Below are positions 21,079-31,618 of a stretch of DNA of 64,000 nt, piece after piece. Position numbers and translations under genes: made by a program. The notes beneath the pieces were generated by a model. It was not told the origin of the DNA and did not search any database. It saw only the letters and a list, made by a program, of their open reading frames with translations. Positions within the stretch are counted from its first letter, which is position 1; each line of letters starts with the position of its first letter. Source of the DNA: Bolinopsis microptera (taxonomy: Eukaryota > Ctenophora > Tentaculata > Lobata > Bolinopsidae); the NCBI RefSeq assembly GCF_026151205.1, contig NC_087079.1:1700028-1764027 (forward strand), in the 5' to 3' direction.

Positions 21079-22875
21079 GTTAAGAAGTGCACTTGTTTGG
21101 GAGGAGGGTGACAAGAACTAGTGGAAGAGGCGTGATATTGTGCATTGTGGTGTGTACTTGGTACTGTGTAAGTGTTGTCGTGTGTACTATACATGCGATG
21201 ATACTGTACAATATGTAGTACTAAGTTACATAATATCATTGTGCACGTGATACACATATAATCTCGGCGGTTTTGTCGATCTAAGTTCAGTAAGGCTGGT
21301 CTGAACGACACCTGATAATTTTAGATACTGTTTACTGAACGTATCGTGTTTAAGACGTTTAGCTGTAGCTGTATTATACGGGAATACGGATATTGTATAA
21401 GGTAGTTCAGGACATGTATAGTTGTACATTGTACACTGCACTGTACAGGAATATTGTATTGTACACTGTACAGGGATATTGTATAGTACATTGTACACTG
21501 TACAGGGATATTGTATAGTACATTGTACACTGTACAGGGATATTGTATAGTACATTGTACACTGTACAGGGATATTGTATAGTACATTGTACACTGTACA
21601 GGGATATTGTATTGTACATACACCTTGAACATTTCAAGTGAATTACGCTTAAAAACTTAGTGTGTATTTAACGCATGGAACATTAACTACTTTATGGGCG
21701 CTTCTTTTGCTTTATATTTACCCATTATCATATTATTTAATGTTTTCATTTAAGAACGATACTTTACTTTAGGAACGCAGTTTGAAAAGAATATCGGTTA
21801 TTGTGAGAAGACATTGCAGGATTACAAATATGATTACTCGGCATGGAATGCGCTAGAAAGTATTTATATAATGATTATGTTTATGACAGGTCAAGTATTT
21901 CTGAATCTACTCAGCTCTGACTAGTAATGTGGTGATTATTATAACGTTAACAGTACAGGAAGCAAGGCTGTGTGCGAATAGTTATGTCTGGTGTTAAAAT
22001 GTACAAATTTCTAATGTTGAAATGTACATTTTCCAAACCATTCAGCTGAATTGAAAAACAAGTATTGTATTGCGCATTGCACAACACTCCACTATTTGAA
22101 GTGTAGAATGTGGTAATTTCTGAACCTGATTTAAGGTTAATGTATATTGGAGTATCCTCCATGGTTAAATATATACTGACTCTGATTAAATTATCAATGA
22201 CTGGAATTACACATCTTGCAGAGTTGCAGCTGAAGACGAAATTTGTATCACTCTTAAGCTTCTTGAAATTATTTTAATCATTTCATGCCTCAAGACCATC
22301 ATAACATAACATGACGTTTCGATATTATAGTTATTTGTAAGATATCCTATAGAAATGTTTGTGATAAAGCACGTTATATGTCATCTGTTTCTGTAATCTG
22401 TATATAATATCATAATTAGATATCGTAATTTGTGGAAAGTTTACGAGTTTCATTCTTAACTTCAGTGAGAATTTAAAATTTGTAAATTAGGTGGAATAAA
22501 GTATAAACTAAGCGAAATTTATTACATTAGATCCACCAGTTATATTGGCGATAAGAACAGGAAGTCGGTATCCTGGTTTTCGGAATTCGTTCATCCATTT
22601 ATAGTCAACTTCCAATCGTACTGTCATTTGCCGCACAGAACCATATTGAAACGTTAATATTTGGTTCAAGGTAACATGTAACATGTTTTCAGCTGAGGCT
22701 GACCAGTCACTGTTTAAACCAGTGACCACTGGTTGCGAAAATATCTAAAGGATCTAAAATACTAAGATAAGACCTCTAACTATTACCTAAAATTCTAGTT
22801 TTAGAACTGATGTCAATCCTAATCTGGATAACACTCTCAAAGTACTCTCTTCTCCACCTCACCACAAAGTACACA
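21079..22875. other. Intergenic between EMRE and LACTB2
   Basis: Holds a minisatellite (21461-21616) and otherwise AT-rich DNA. The minus-strand ORFs at 21226-21637 are translations of the repeat. The minus-strand ORF at 22508-22729 shows no family signal. Confidence 0.5.
21461..21616. repeat. 32-bp minisatellite, about five copies
   Basis: The unit GTACACTGTACAGGGATATT plus GTATAGTACATT repeats with almost no change at 21461, 21493, 21525, 21557 and 21589. GTACACTGTAC is itself nearly palindromic. Diverged half units precede it at 21424-21460. Confidence 0.95.
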
Positions 22876-24709
22876 ATGTACAGGAAAGGGCTTGCAGCGC
22901 TGCCCAATGTAGAGGTTCTATCACCGCTTGTCACCAGGGTACTGGGTCAGAATCCTGGTCCTAAAACCCTGCAAGGGACTAATACGTACCTGGTGGGGAA
23001 GTACCCTAATGTTGTGCTTATTGATACTGGTAAGAATATCTCAGTAAAAGAATTATTTGCTGGTTTCTTCTTTTAAAATATTATGCTGGTATGATTGATT
23101 TGAGGCAGTTATTTGGGCTTTAAAACTGAAACCGAGTTTGTAACTCAAATATTATTATTTCTGTGGAGTAATGACTTGCAGAGCACACAGCTACAGTGCC
23201 GAAATAAGCTGTCGTGAGGCAAGTCTCACACGTACCTAACTCAGGACACTACTATTATATATAGATTTTATTCTATACTTTTTTATCGTTTAATTAAATT
23301 GTATTTATTTGAGTAAACATTGTCTTGTCTCGTGGATGAACCAAAATAAGATAACCACCCAAATTGTCGTGACATGACTTTGAAGCCTCCCATTTCATGA
23401 CAAGTTCCTCTTGCTAAACCCTGGATGTTATCAGGGGAGCCGGACAAGAAGAGCTACACTGATCTACTCCGGGACACAGTGAGATCCTCCAACCTCACTG
23501 TCAAAGGAATCATCATCACACACTGGCATCCCGACCATTTAGGAGGGTGTGGTACTGTGAGGACACTTCTAGATGAGATGTGGACTTCAGGAAATAAAAC
23601 CATGTGTTCTAACCATGGAGGAGATTGCGCGATACTTGGAGATAGCAAGGTACCTGAACAGTGTAATGTTCCTGTGTTTAAGATGCCTCATGCGTTTGAT
23701 TCAGAGATTGCACCTGGTCAGAACATGCACCATCTTCATGATAAACAGGTAGGTCCAAGTATAATGTAAAATCCGGATTGGAGTATTGTTTATGAGTCGC
23801 ATTGTTGTAATGTATTCTGTGTAAAATTATCTTTATCCCGGTTACTGCGACAAGTAAAAATGCTCTTATTAGAGTATTAGGGAAAGGAGTTTATTTTAAA
23901 AAATACTTTCAACACTACTCTATAACAAATAATTTGAGATCATGAATACGATGTAGTTACATTGAAACGTCGAGTAAACTCCTTTCCCTAATAAGAGCAT
24001 TTTTACTTGTCGCAGTAACCGGGATAAAGATAATTTTACACAGAATACATCCAAGTATAATGTTGTACATATAATACCTAAATAAGACCTTAGACTAGAA
24101 ATAAACCGATATCTTCTTGATTTTAAACTTCTTACGCTATTACAATCTATATCTTTAGGAAACAATAAATAATATCATGGGCAATTATGTGGTTATACAT
24201 ATTTCTGATCACTAACAGACCATTCTCATCCCCAGCTAGTAGAAGTATCGGAAGGCTGCACACTACGTGTCCTCCACACCCCTGGACACACAGATGACAG
24301 TATCTGTCTCCACCTCCTCCAGGAGAACTCCCTCTTCTCCGCTGACACCGTCCTAGGAGGTTCCAGCGGAGAGTTCTCCAACTACACACACTACATCAAG
24401 TCTCTGAACAGACTGAGAGAGCTAGCTCCGGTCAGGGTGTATCCTGGACATGGGCAGGTGGAGGATGGTGGGGTAGTTGACCGGTATCTCTCTCATAGAC
24501 AGGACAGAGAGGGACAGGTGCTAGCAGCCCTCAGGGGTGAGGAGAGTCACGTGGGAGTGGGCAAGTTAACGGAGATTGTGTATCAGAATGAGAACTTACA
24601 CCCAGGGTTAGTTGTTGCAGCACAAGGGATCGTGGGGCTGATGTTGGAGAAGTTGAGGGCTGATGGGACAGCTAGGGAGGTGGAGGATGGTTTTTGGGTT
24701 GCCACTTGA
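22876..24709 (+). CDS. LACTB2: Endoribonuclease LACTB2 (metallo-beta-lactamase fold)
   Basis: Three exons, 22876-23029, 23435-23748 and 24236-24709, total 942 bp and 313 residues. Exon 1 ends the conserved [20 protein letters not shown] start of the family (human [20 protein letters not shown]). Exon 2 carries the zinc-binding [10 protein letters not shown] motif (HxHxDH). Exon 3 carries [19 protein letters not shown] and YPGHG, the remaining metal ligands, followed by the helical C-terminal domain. LACTB2 is a single-strand-specific endoribonuclease of the mitochondrial matrix involved in mitochondrial mRNA turnover. The start was chosen at the ATG (22876) that gives a basic N-terminus near the usual length; an upstream in-frame ATG at 22810 would add 22 residues. 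A poly(A) signal AATAAA lies at 24731-24736, just after the stop. Exon 2 has a Cys-rich insert around MCSNHGGDC that human LACTB2 lacks. Confidence 0.9.
23811..24049. repeat. Fold-back element in LACTB2 intron 2
   Basis: The left arm (23811-23893) and right arm (23975-24049) are near-perfect inverted copies of about 75 bp, with TGTATTCTGTGTAAAATT at the outer end. The left arm has an extra AGAGTATT. A 14-bp direct repeat TCCAAGTATAATGT lies at 23754-23767 and 24050-24063. It encodes nothing and is likely a miniature inverted-repeat transposon. Confidence 0.85.
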
Positions 24710-24736
24710 AGTGGTTAAATCTTTAAACAAAATAAA

Positions 24737-25222
24737 CATCGACTTTAAGTTTATTGATTTTGATAACTTTTCTGATCTGTTGCTGTTCTGATTTTCGTAT
24801 ATTTTAATACAGTGGCTAAAAATTTTAGATAATTTATTCAAACATTTTTATGTTCAGAGAGGGTTTTTCGATATTTTTAAAACTAAATAGTTTTCAAATT
24901 TTACAGAGTACATCAATAAAGGATCATATTGTTAATGTAATGTTAATTGCTATGAATTATGAAAGTTAAGTTTCTATTATTACGGTACATGTACTTTCTT
25001 TGTTGAGCAGAGAATTAGTCTCGACTAAATTGAACAATTCCTTTTCAAATCCCCAAGTTAGTGTCAATACAATGAACTAACGAACTTGTACGTGTCAACA
25101 CTGTTCTTATTGTCTCTACATTCCATCTTAATCAAAGAGTTCTCAAAAACTAAAACACATACATGCCTTCTATTTGTTCAATACGTTTACAATCACACTG
25201 CTCTGTAGCTCAGTCTCCAGCC
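24737..25222. other. Intergenic, LACTB2 to galactosyltransferase
   Basis: About 490 AT-rich bases after the LACTB2 poly(A) signal. Nothing recognisable is present, and it should contain the promoter of the downstream gene. Confidence 0.4.
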
Positions 25223-27894
25223 ATGTGTGTCAGACTAGCACCCCTACTCCTCCTCTCCATCCTACATCCTACACCGTCCTACACGGAGGAAGCCTCGTCC
25301 CACCCCACCGTCCTGCTGGCTATACTCGCACGGTCACGTGCCCACATCCTGCCCACGTGGTTGGGATTCATTGAGAACCTGAACTACCCTAAATCTTCTC
25401 TAGCAGTTTACATTCAGACAGGTTATATTATTTAAATACTTCGTGTTTACTCTTGTAATAGGTTATAAGGTTATTTGGTAGGTACAGAAGCAACTTTCTA
25501 CACTGATAAGCTTAAGTGCTTGAGTAATATTATCTACGGCCTATCATATAATGGTTATAGTAAGCTTTATATTATGATATATTAACCCCCCGTTAATGCT
25601 TTAATTAATTAAATTTATAGCCGCTCTGCTAACCCCTTTAGTAATAACCTACATGACAATAACTCAGTGTTTCCCAGATCACAACCAAGACAACACTCCT
25701 CTAATGTTATCAGAGTGGAGCGACAGTGCGCGCAGTGTGTACCACGACATTACACTCAACACACTAGCTCAGATAGCTTACACACAGTCCCTGGGTCCTA
25801 CTTCCTGGGACGATGAGAGGTTTGTGTGTTTCTGATTCGTTCCTGGTCCCTACTTTGGTGCTGCTCTTAAATTGAAACATAATTAGATCTAATCACGATC
25901 AGGATACTTAACTTTATTAATAAATTTAAAGGTTAAAATCTCGCCTTAATTTACAGTTAATTCTCACAGCGACCCCTCCACGCCCAGGTATATTCACATG
26001 ATGAAGATCCGGCAGAATGTTCTAGATCACGCCAGAAAGAACTCTCTACGATACGTGTTCTTCGTGGACACGGACAACTTCATCACAAACCCGGAAACTC
26101 TGAACGTGCTGCTGAGTAGGGAGAAGACTATTGTGGGGCCTATGTTGAGGGTTACCAACGAGGTGGCTTATTCTAACTACTGGGCTGGTGGGTGGTGATT
26201 GTGTTCTTTTTCTGATAAGTGCTGTGTATTTGTTATGTATTAAATCAGTTTCACTTTGAAGATGGGCTGGAACACATGTAACCGGGAATGTTATAATTTT
26301 GTTATGATTCTTTTTAGAGCTGTTAAATTTTCTACAACTCTTAAATATAATTATAACTCTCCCAGGAATGACAATGGGAGGATATTACAAGAGCATTCCT
26401 GAATACAAAGAAATACTAAGACAAACTAAACTTGGCGCCCACCCTGTTCCCATGGTACACTCTACTCTTCTAATCGATCTACACGGAGAAAACGCAGACA
26501 AACTCAAATACTACCCCATAGACAAATCCTACTCCGGTCCAATAGACGACATCATCCACTTCGCTCTAAACGCTAAAGCAGCGGGAGTACCCATGTTTAT
26601 AGATAACGAGCACACGTACGGGTACATGCTAACGCGCGGGGAATACAACACAGTGAGCGAGGAGATAGTGGGGTGGCAGGAGTACTACGCAGACACGCTC
26701 CTCCTGCGCATGGGCGTGGAACACTTTCCTAAATCAGTGCACTTACAGAATAAGAGACCTGCTCCTTCTAAGTTAGGGTTTGATGAGGTGTACATGATTA
26801 ACTTGGAGAGGAGACCGGAGAGGAGGAAGAGGATGTTGGCTCTGTTTGATATGATGGGGATTGATGCGAGAGTGTTCAATGCTGTAGATGGGAAAAAACT
26901 GGACGATGAGAAGCTTAAGGAAATGAAAGTGGGTGGATTTAGTTAAGGAGCTGGTTTTTATCGTGGGAAAATTTTAAAAAGGAAATCGGAGAAGGTCAAT
27001 TGATGAATTCTCTATAACATTGTAAATTATCAGCTTATATTAAAATTTAAAATTTGTTACAATTAATGTTTGATTACTATTATAATTTCAGGTTAAGCAA
27101 CTAGACGGTTACCAAGACCCCTACCTAATGCGTCCACTCAAGCTAGGAGAAATCGGCTGCTTCCTCAGCCACTACTACATCTGGGAGGAAGTGGTCGCTA
27201 AAAACTACAAACAAGTGGTCGTGCTAGAAGACGATGTCCGATTTAAACCCAACTTCAAATCTAACTTAGCTGCTATGATGAGGGAGGTAGATGATCTGGG
27301 ACTGGACTGGGATCTCATATATCTGGCTAGGAAGATCCTGTACCACTCAAAAGAGAAGTGGGTACCGTTGTCCTCGAGGCTGGTGCTGCCTGATTACAGT
27401 TACTGGACAGCGGGGTATCTGGTGTCGCAGAGCGGCGCTAAGAAACTGTTGAGGCAGGAGCCTCTGACTAAGATGATGGCTGTTGATGAGTATCTTCCTC
27501 TTATGTTTAATAAGCATCCAAAGTAAGTTGAATAATCCAAATTTTGCTTTTTTCACGCTTCTGTTTTTGTACAGTTACAGTATCTTAACATTCGATTTTT
27601 CCAATTATAATCGTCAAAAGTTAGATCAACGCCCTAGTTTCATTAAAAAGCAGCTGACAGAAGCGACCTGACTGTATTAATCTCTTAACCTCAACATGTT
27701 TCAGTAAAGAGTGGTCCTCAAACTTTGTACCACGTGACCTGAAGGCCTACTCCGCCTCCCCTCTGCTAGCGGAACCTCAATTCTACATCGGACAGACGGG
27801 CTATCTTAGTGATACCGAAACCAGTGAGATCATCGACCCTGAAGTGCTGGCACAACAGGAGAAAGATGCGGCTGCAGCTAAGCAGGAACTATAA
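25223..27894 (+). CDS. COLGALT1: Procollagen galactosyltransferase (COLGALT family)
   Basis: Six exons, 25223-25421, 25678-25819, 25988-26187, 26366-26928, 27092-27522 and 27705-27894, total 1725 bp and 574 residues; every junction keeps frame. A signal peptide (CVRLAPLLLLSIL) opens the protein. The N-terminal GT25-like half has FFVDTDN, a DxD metal site, and AYSNYWAGMT. The second glycosyltransferase domain has GFDEVYMINLERRPERRKRM, GEIGCFLSHYYIWEEVV, VLEDDVRF and DWDLIYLARK. The enzyme adds galactose to hydroxylysine of collagen in the ER. The protein ends KQEL, an ER-retrieval signal like the RDEL of human COLGALT1. The start used is the second in-frame ATG; the first (25163) would add 20 residues before the signal peptide. 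COLGALT1 and COLGALT2 cannot be told apart, so the symbol is for the family. Confidence 0.9.
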
Positions 27895-28242
27895 TGTAGA
27901 TTAAAATACATCTGGAATGTATGGCACAATAGGTAGAATACTGAGATTTGTTATTAGCCATTAGGTTTTAATTAACTTTTGACATTATTGTTAACATGAC
28001 AGGCTTGGTAGCGATGTAATCCATAATTGCGATATCAAGTTTCAACAAGCAGTGTTGCTGGGTAATTTAAAACCTTTTAATAATTTTTATTTTTAACGGG
28101 GATTAAGTTTTTATCGAAAAAATGCTTCTTCTTTTATGCTTTCTTAAAGCATATCGTCGAAAAAGCAATTGTTTCTAATTGGAAAATAATCTAAATTTAA
28201 AGTTTAAACCTTATAATTATAATTGTCAGAACTGTGAAGTAA
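27895..28242. other. 3' flank of the galactosyltransferase
   Basis: AT-rich, no gene. It ends with AGTAA (28238-28242), the left target duplication of the next element. Confidence 0.4.
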
Positions 28243-28694
28243 GGTTCTACTGCGATGGTATAACAGCAACATATAGTGCTAAATGGGCGACACTGTAATA
28301 TAAGCGATAGGTGGCTGACATTATCGCTGTTTAGCGACATATATCGACACACGACCGACTTCGTCATTCACGCCTGGGCGCGCCCGCTAGCGTGTGTTAT
28401 TGAGGCAGCGGGTATGTCAATTAGCTACACAATTTTAGCATACATTTTACTTTGATTCACTAGCATTCGCTAGATTTTGCTTACGCTTGTGCCGCCATCT
28501 AGCGCTAGCTATATGGCGTGAATGACAAAGTCGGTCATATGTCGATATTTGTCTCTAAACTGCGATAATTTCGGCTACCTACCGCCACCTATGGCTATTA
28601 CAGTGGCGCTATTTGGGCGACAATGCCGGCTACCTAGCCGACATTGTCGCCCATATTGCGCTATATGTTGCTGTTACACTATCGCAGTAGAACC
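28243..28694. mobile_element. MITE with long inverted ends, 452 bp
   Basis: The ends are GGTTCTACTGCGAT and its complement. Imperfect inverted similarity extends inward for over 100 bp on each side (AACAGCAACATATAG, GGGCGACA, ATCGACA and GACCGACTT.GTCATTCACGCC are all mirrored). AGTAA flanks it on both sides (28238-28242 and 28695-28699). There is no coding capacity. The ORF inside it at 28522 is incidental. Confidence 0.85.
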
Positions 28695-28699
28695 AGTAA

Positions 28700-29322
28700 T
28701 ATTAACCATGCATGTGACTGTTCCTAAGTTGATTGTTTCAGTTATTTTATCTGTTATCTTTTATTGGTATTAAGTTTTCTACCATGTTCTACAATTTGTA
28801 TCAAAACAACAAAAATGTTTCACATTATCTTATCTTTATATACAAATGTAATTTAACATTATACTATGGGGTATTTAATCAATGCGTTTTATAATTTTAT
28901 GAGTAATAAAAATATCATTTTACGTTTAATTCCTGGTTTGAACTTTTCTTAGTCTTTACTAGTTGCACAGTTTATTTTTTAAGTAAGTATTACACTTGGA
29001 TTGTGAATATGTACTTGTTTTATAATCCGCTGTATCAATTTTTACCTTTTTATGGAAAAAGCTAGTAAATGATTATTCGGTCGTATGAAAGGAGACTGAT
29101 GTCCCCTGTGCATTCCTAAAATGTGCACATCAATATTAAAATGGGTCTCAGTTAACATTTTAGATATGACTACAAAAGATTCCAATCTCTTTAAAAACAG
29201 TGAACCACTTTTACAATAATAGCACAATTCACTATTGTAAGAATCCTCAAAATGTCCAATTTTCTATACAAAGTGTCATAATAGCATTCTATTAAATTTA
29301 ATTAAAATGTGCCCTAGCAAAA
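28700..29322. other. Upstream flank of RWDD3
   Basis: AT-rich, no gene seen. Confidence 0.4.
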
Positions 29323-30481
29323 ATGGAAGAAGATATCGAACTGTTGAGGTCGATGTACATTGAAGGAAAAGAACTAACAATCAATCATCAGAGTCATATT
29401 ACTCGGATAACTTTCTGCCTCTCAAATCTTATTTCTATTCAACAAGAAGAAGAATTGTATCTCATTATTGATATCTTATCTGATCACGAGGTGGTCAGTG
29501 ATGTAAAGTTGAAATCTGGAGATAAGTCTGCTTCTTTGTTAAACTCAGATTTACCTGATATCAACTTATCAGATACCGTGCCATCTGACATTTTAACTCA
29601 GGTCTCTGAAAATATTGAAACAATGAAAGAGATCATGTTTAAAAATTACCCTGAACAAACATCCAATGTAGATTCGGATCTGAATTTGCGGAGAATTATC
29701 TATAAACTGGATCACATGAGAAATGAAAACAAGTACAAGAAATGTTTGGCCAAGTTTGCTAAACAAACTGGTTGTAATTGTTTGCTCTATTCTGGTAAAC
29801 ATGGTATAAGGATTGTTGTGGAGGGAGAACATTCGTCAGCAAAAGAGTTTGTTAAGCTCAATAAAACTACTTCTGTTGATGTGGATAGTACAGGTGAGTG
29901 TGACATGATAATAACGTGTTAGATTACGTCTTGTGTATTAACCTCGCTCCTGGCATTTAATTCAATTGTAATATTATCATAGTAATATTATAATAATATT
30001 ATTGTAATATAGTTTTAGATGACGGATTTGAAGTAAGCCTCGCTCTAAAATTGATTTGGTTCACTTGTTAAGCCAGCAGCCTAGAGGGTTAGGAATTTCT
30101 TATACTAGTGTAAGTTCTACATAATAGCTAGTGTTAGTTCTACATAATAGCTATTAGCTATGTGTAAAAGTGATTAGGGGGGGGGGGGGAGGGGTCTACA
30201 ATAACCTGCCTCTACAGACTCTTCAGCGCACTTTTACATCCCAAATGTAAGCTGTAAATGGGTTTACAAATCACTGTACATATTTTATAAGACAACTCGA
30301 ATATTTGAATAATTTAATTACGTAATTGTTTGTAACTTCAGGCAGACCCTGCAAAGAGAGGCTGATCGAGATAATATCCGAAACACCGATAAAAGAAATG
30401 TGCTTGGAAGATCAGTTCACCTCAATAACAGACCCAAACGAGATTCATTCCATATTCCTCCGGCAGCAGCTCTCTCTGTGA
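29323..30481 (+). CDS. RWDD3: RWD domain-containing protein 3 (RSUME-like)
   Basis: Two exons, 29323-29893 and 30342-30481, joined in phase 1, give 236 residues. The N-terminal ~110 residues form a diverged RWD fold (ELLRSMY at the start, a short NYPEQ near residue 110). The C-terminal half carries the family signature YKLDHMRNENKYKKCLAKF, TGCNCLLYSGKHG, then a TTSVDVDSTGRPCKERL-type block, close to human LDHMRAKTKYVKI and SKVDVDSSGKKCKEKM. In vertebrates RWDD3 binds UBC9 and raises SUMO conjugation. Here that role is inferred from family membership only. The intron is 448 bp and contains a run of 13 G near 30178. Confidence 0.85.
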
Positions 30482-30989
30482 AACTTAAGACGAATGTTCA
30501 TTGTTCACGTGTGAAATGAAGATTTAGCTTTGGATTGAACCCTCGACTGTTGACAAGGTATTTATCGTAGTTAAACCGCGATCAAGTATCACTGTTTTTG
30601 TGACTGTTGAAAAAGTGGCTTAAACTCGAAATCGTAATCGATACATTCAGATTATTAATAGATCCTTTCTGAGCTTTTCCCGCGTATCGCATCACAAAAT
30701 TGCGCGCGTTCTGTCACACAAATTCATGTCAGGAAGACGCTTAAACAATTTGCTATGGTAGTTGAATTGTGGTATTTTGATAATCACGTACATTTACACT
30801 TATAAACTTATAGATTTCAACATTTCAGAGTGATTTGACTGGCTAAGAAAGGCGGATGCGTGACACGATTTTGACCACGTGTACATAATATGAATCACCC
30901 TTTCTTGCGTCTGCTGCTGCAGAGGCTGTGCATGCTATTATGCTACGGAATCGTACATTTGAATGTTATGATTACAGCAGACACAGTTG
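30482..30989. other. 3' flank of RWDD3
   Basis: No gene. It contains no recognised element before the inverted repeat at 30990. Confidence 0.4.
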
Positions 30990-31230
30990 ACAGTATTAAC
31001 ATTCGAATCTGTAATGATAGCGTTAGCTGACGTTGAGTATAAAAACGACAAGTCTGTAATAATGGCATTAAGCTGCAGTCGCCCCAATATAATCCAGTGT
31101 AGAATCTTAATATATATGGTCATCATGAAGACATGAAGACGACGCAACGTCTCTCAATATTACTGACTTGTCGTTTTCATACTACACGTCATCTAACACT
31201 CATCATTACAGATTCGAATGTTAATACTGT
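30990..31230. repeat. Imperfect inverted repeat, MITE-like
   Basis: The arms are 30990-31054 and 31165-31230. The outer 27 bases, including ACAGTATTAACATTCGAATC, are perfectly mirrored, and the inner part ends AACGACAAGTC/GACTTGTCGTT. The loop is ~110 bp, with no coding. No target duplication was identified. Confidence 0.8.
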
Positions 31231-31402
31231 GCCTGTTTCAATATCTAACGGCATTTCGGTTACAAACCTATATTATTCTACACACTCTGCTGTGAATCAA
31301 TTTTATATCACATTGAACTGATTCGTTCCATAATCGTTCTCTGTTCTTCCGAACATTACACCCGATCTCTGTGTTCGGAGAACGAACCATATTTCATGTT
31401 TT

Positions 31403-31606
31403 CGTATTGTTTCTCCCTAATTAAGTGATCAAATAGGTTGCCAAACGTATTGTTTCTCCCTAATTAAGTGACCAAATATGTTGCCAAACGTGTTGTTTCT
31501 CCCTAATTAAGTGACCAAATAGGTTGCCAAACGTATTGTTTCTCCCTAATTAAGTGACCAAATAGGTTGCCAAACGTATTTTTCTCCCTAATTAAGTGAC
31601 CAAATG
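31403..31606. repeat. 43-bp tandem repeat, almost five copies, just upstream of the PHD-LSM11 start
   Basis: The unit starts CGTATTGTTTCTCCCTAATT and ends GGTTGCCAAA. Copies begin at 31403, 31446, 31489, 31532 and 31575, with few differences. The last copy is cut after CCAAAT, and its final bases form the first possible ATG of the next gene (31604). There are no spacers, so it is not CRISPR-like. Confidence 0.95.
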
Positions 31607-31618
31607 CCTCTATTAGTC

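Noticed and set aside
20822-21121. 99-codon plus-strand ORF
   Set aside because: It overlaps EMRE exon 2 in another frame and crosses its splice acceptor. EMRE explains the region.
21226-21637. Three overlapping minus-strand ORFs rich in Tyr/Cys/Thr/Val
   Set aside because: They translate the 32-bp minisatellite in different frames and have no unique sequence.
31403-31606. Possible CRISPR array
   Set aside because: Units are directly adjacent with no spacers, and the genome is eukaryotic.
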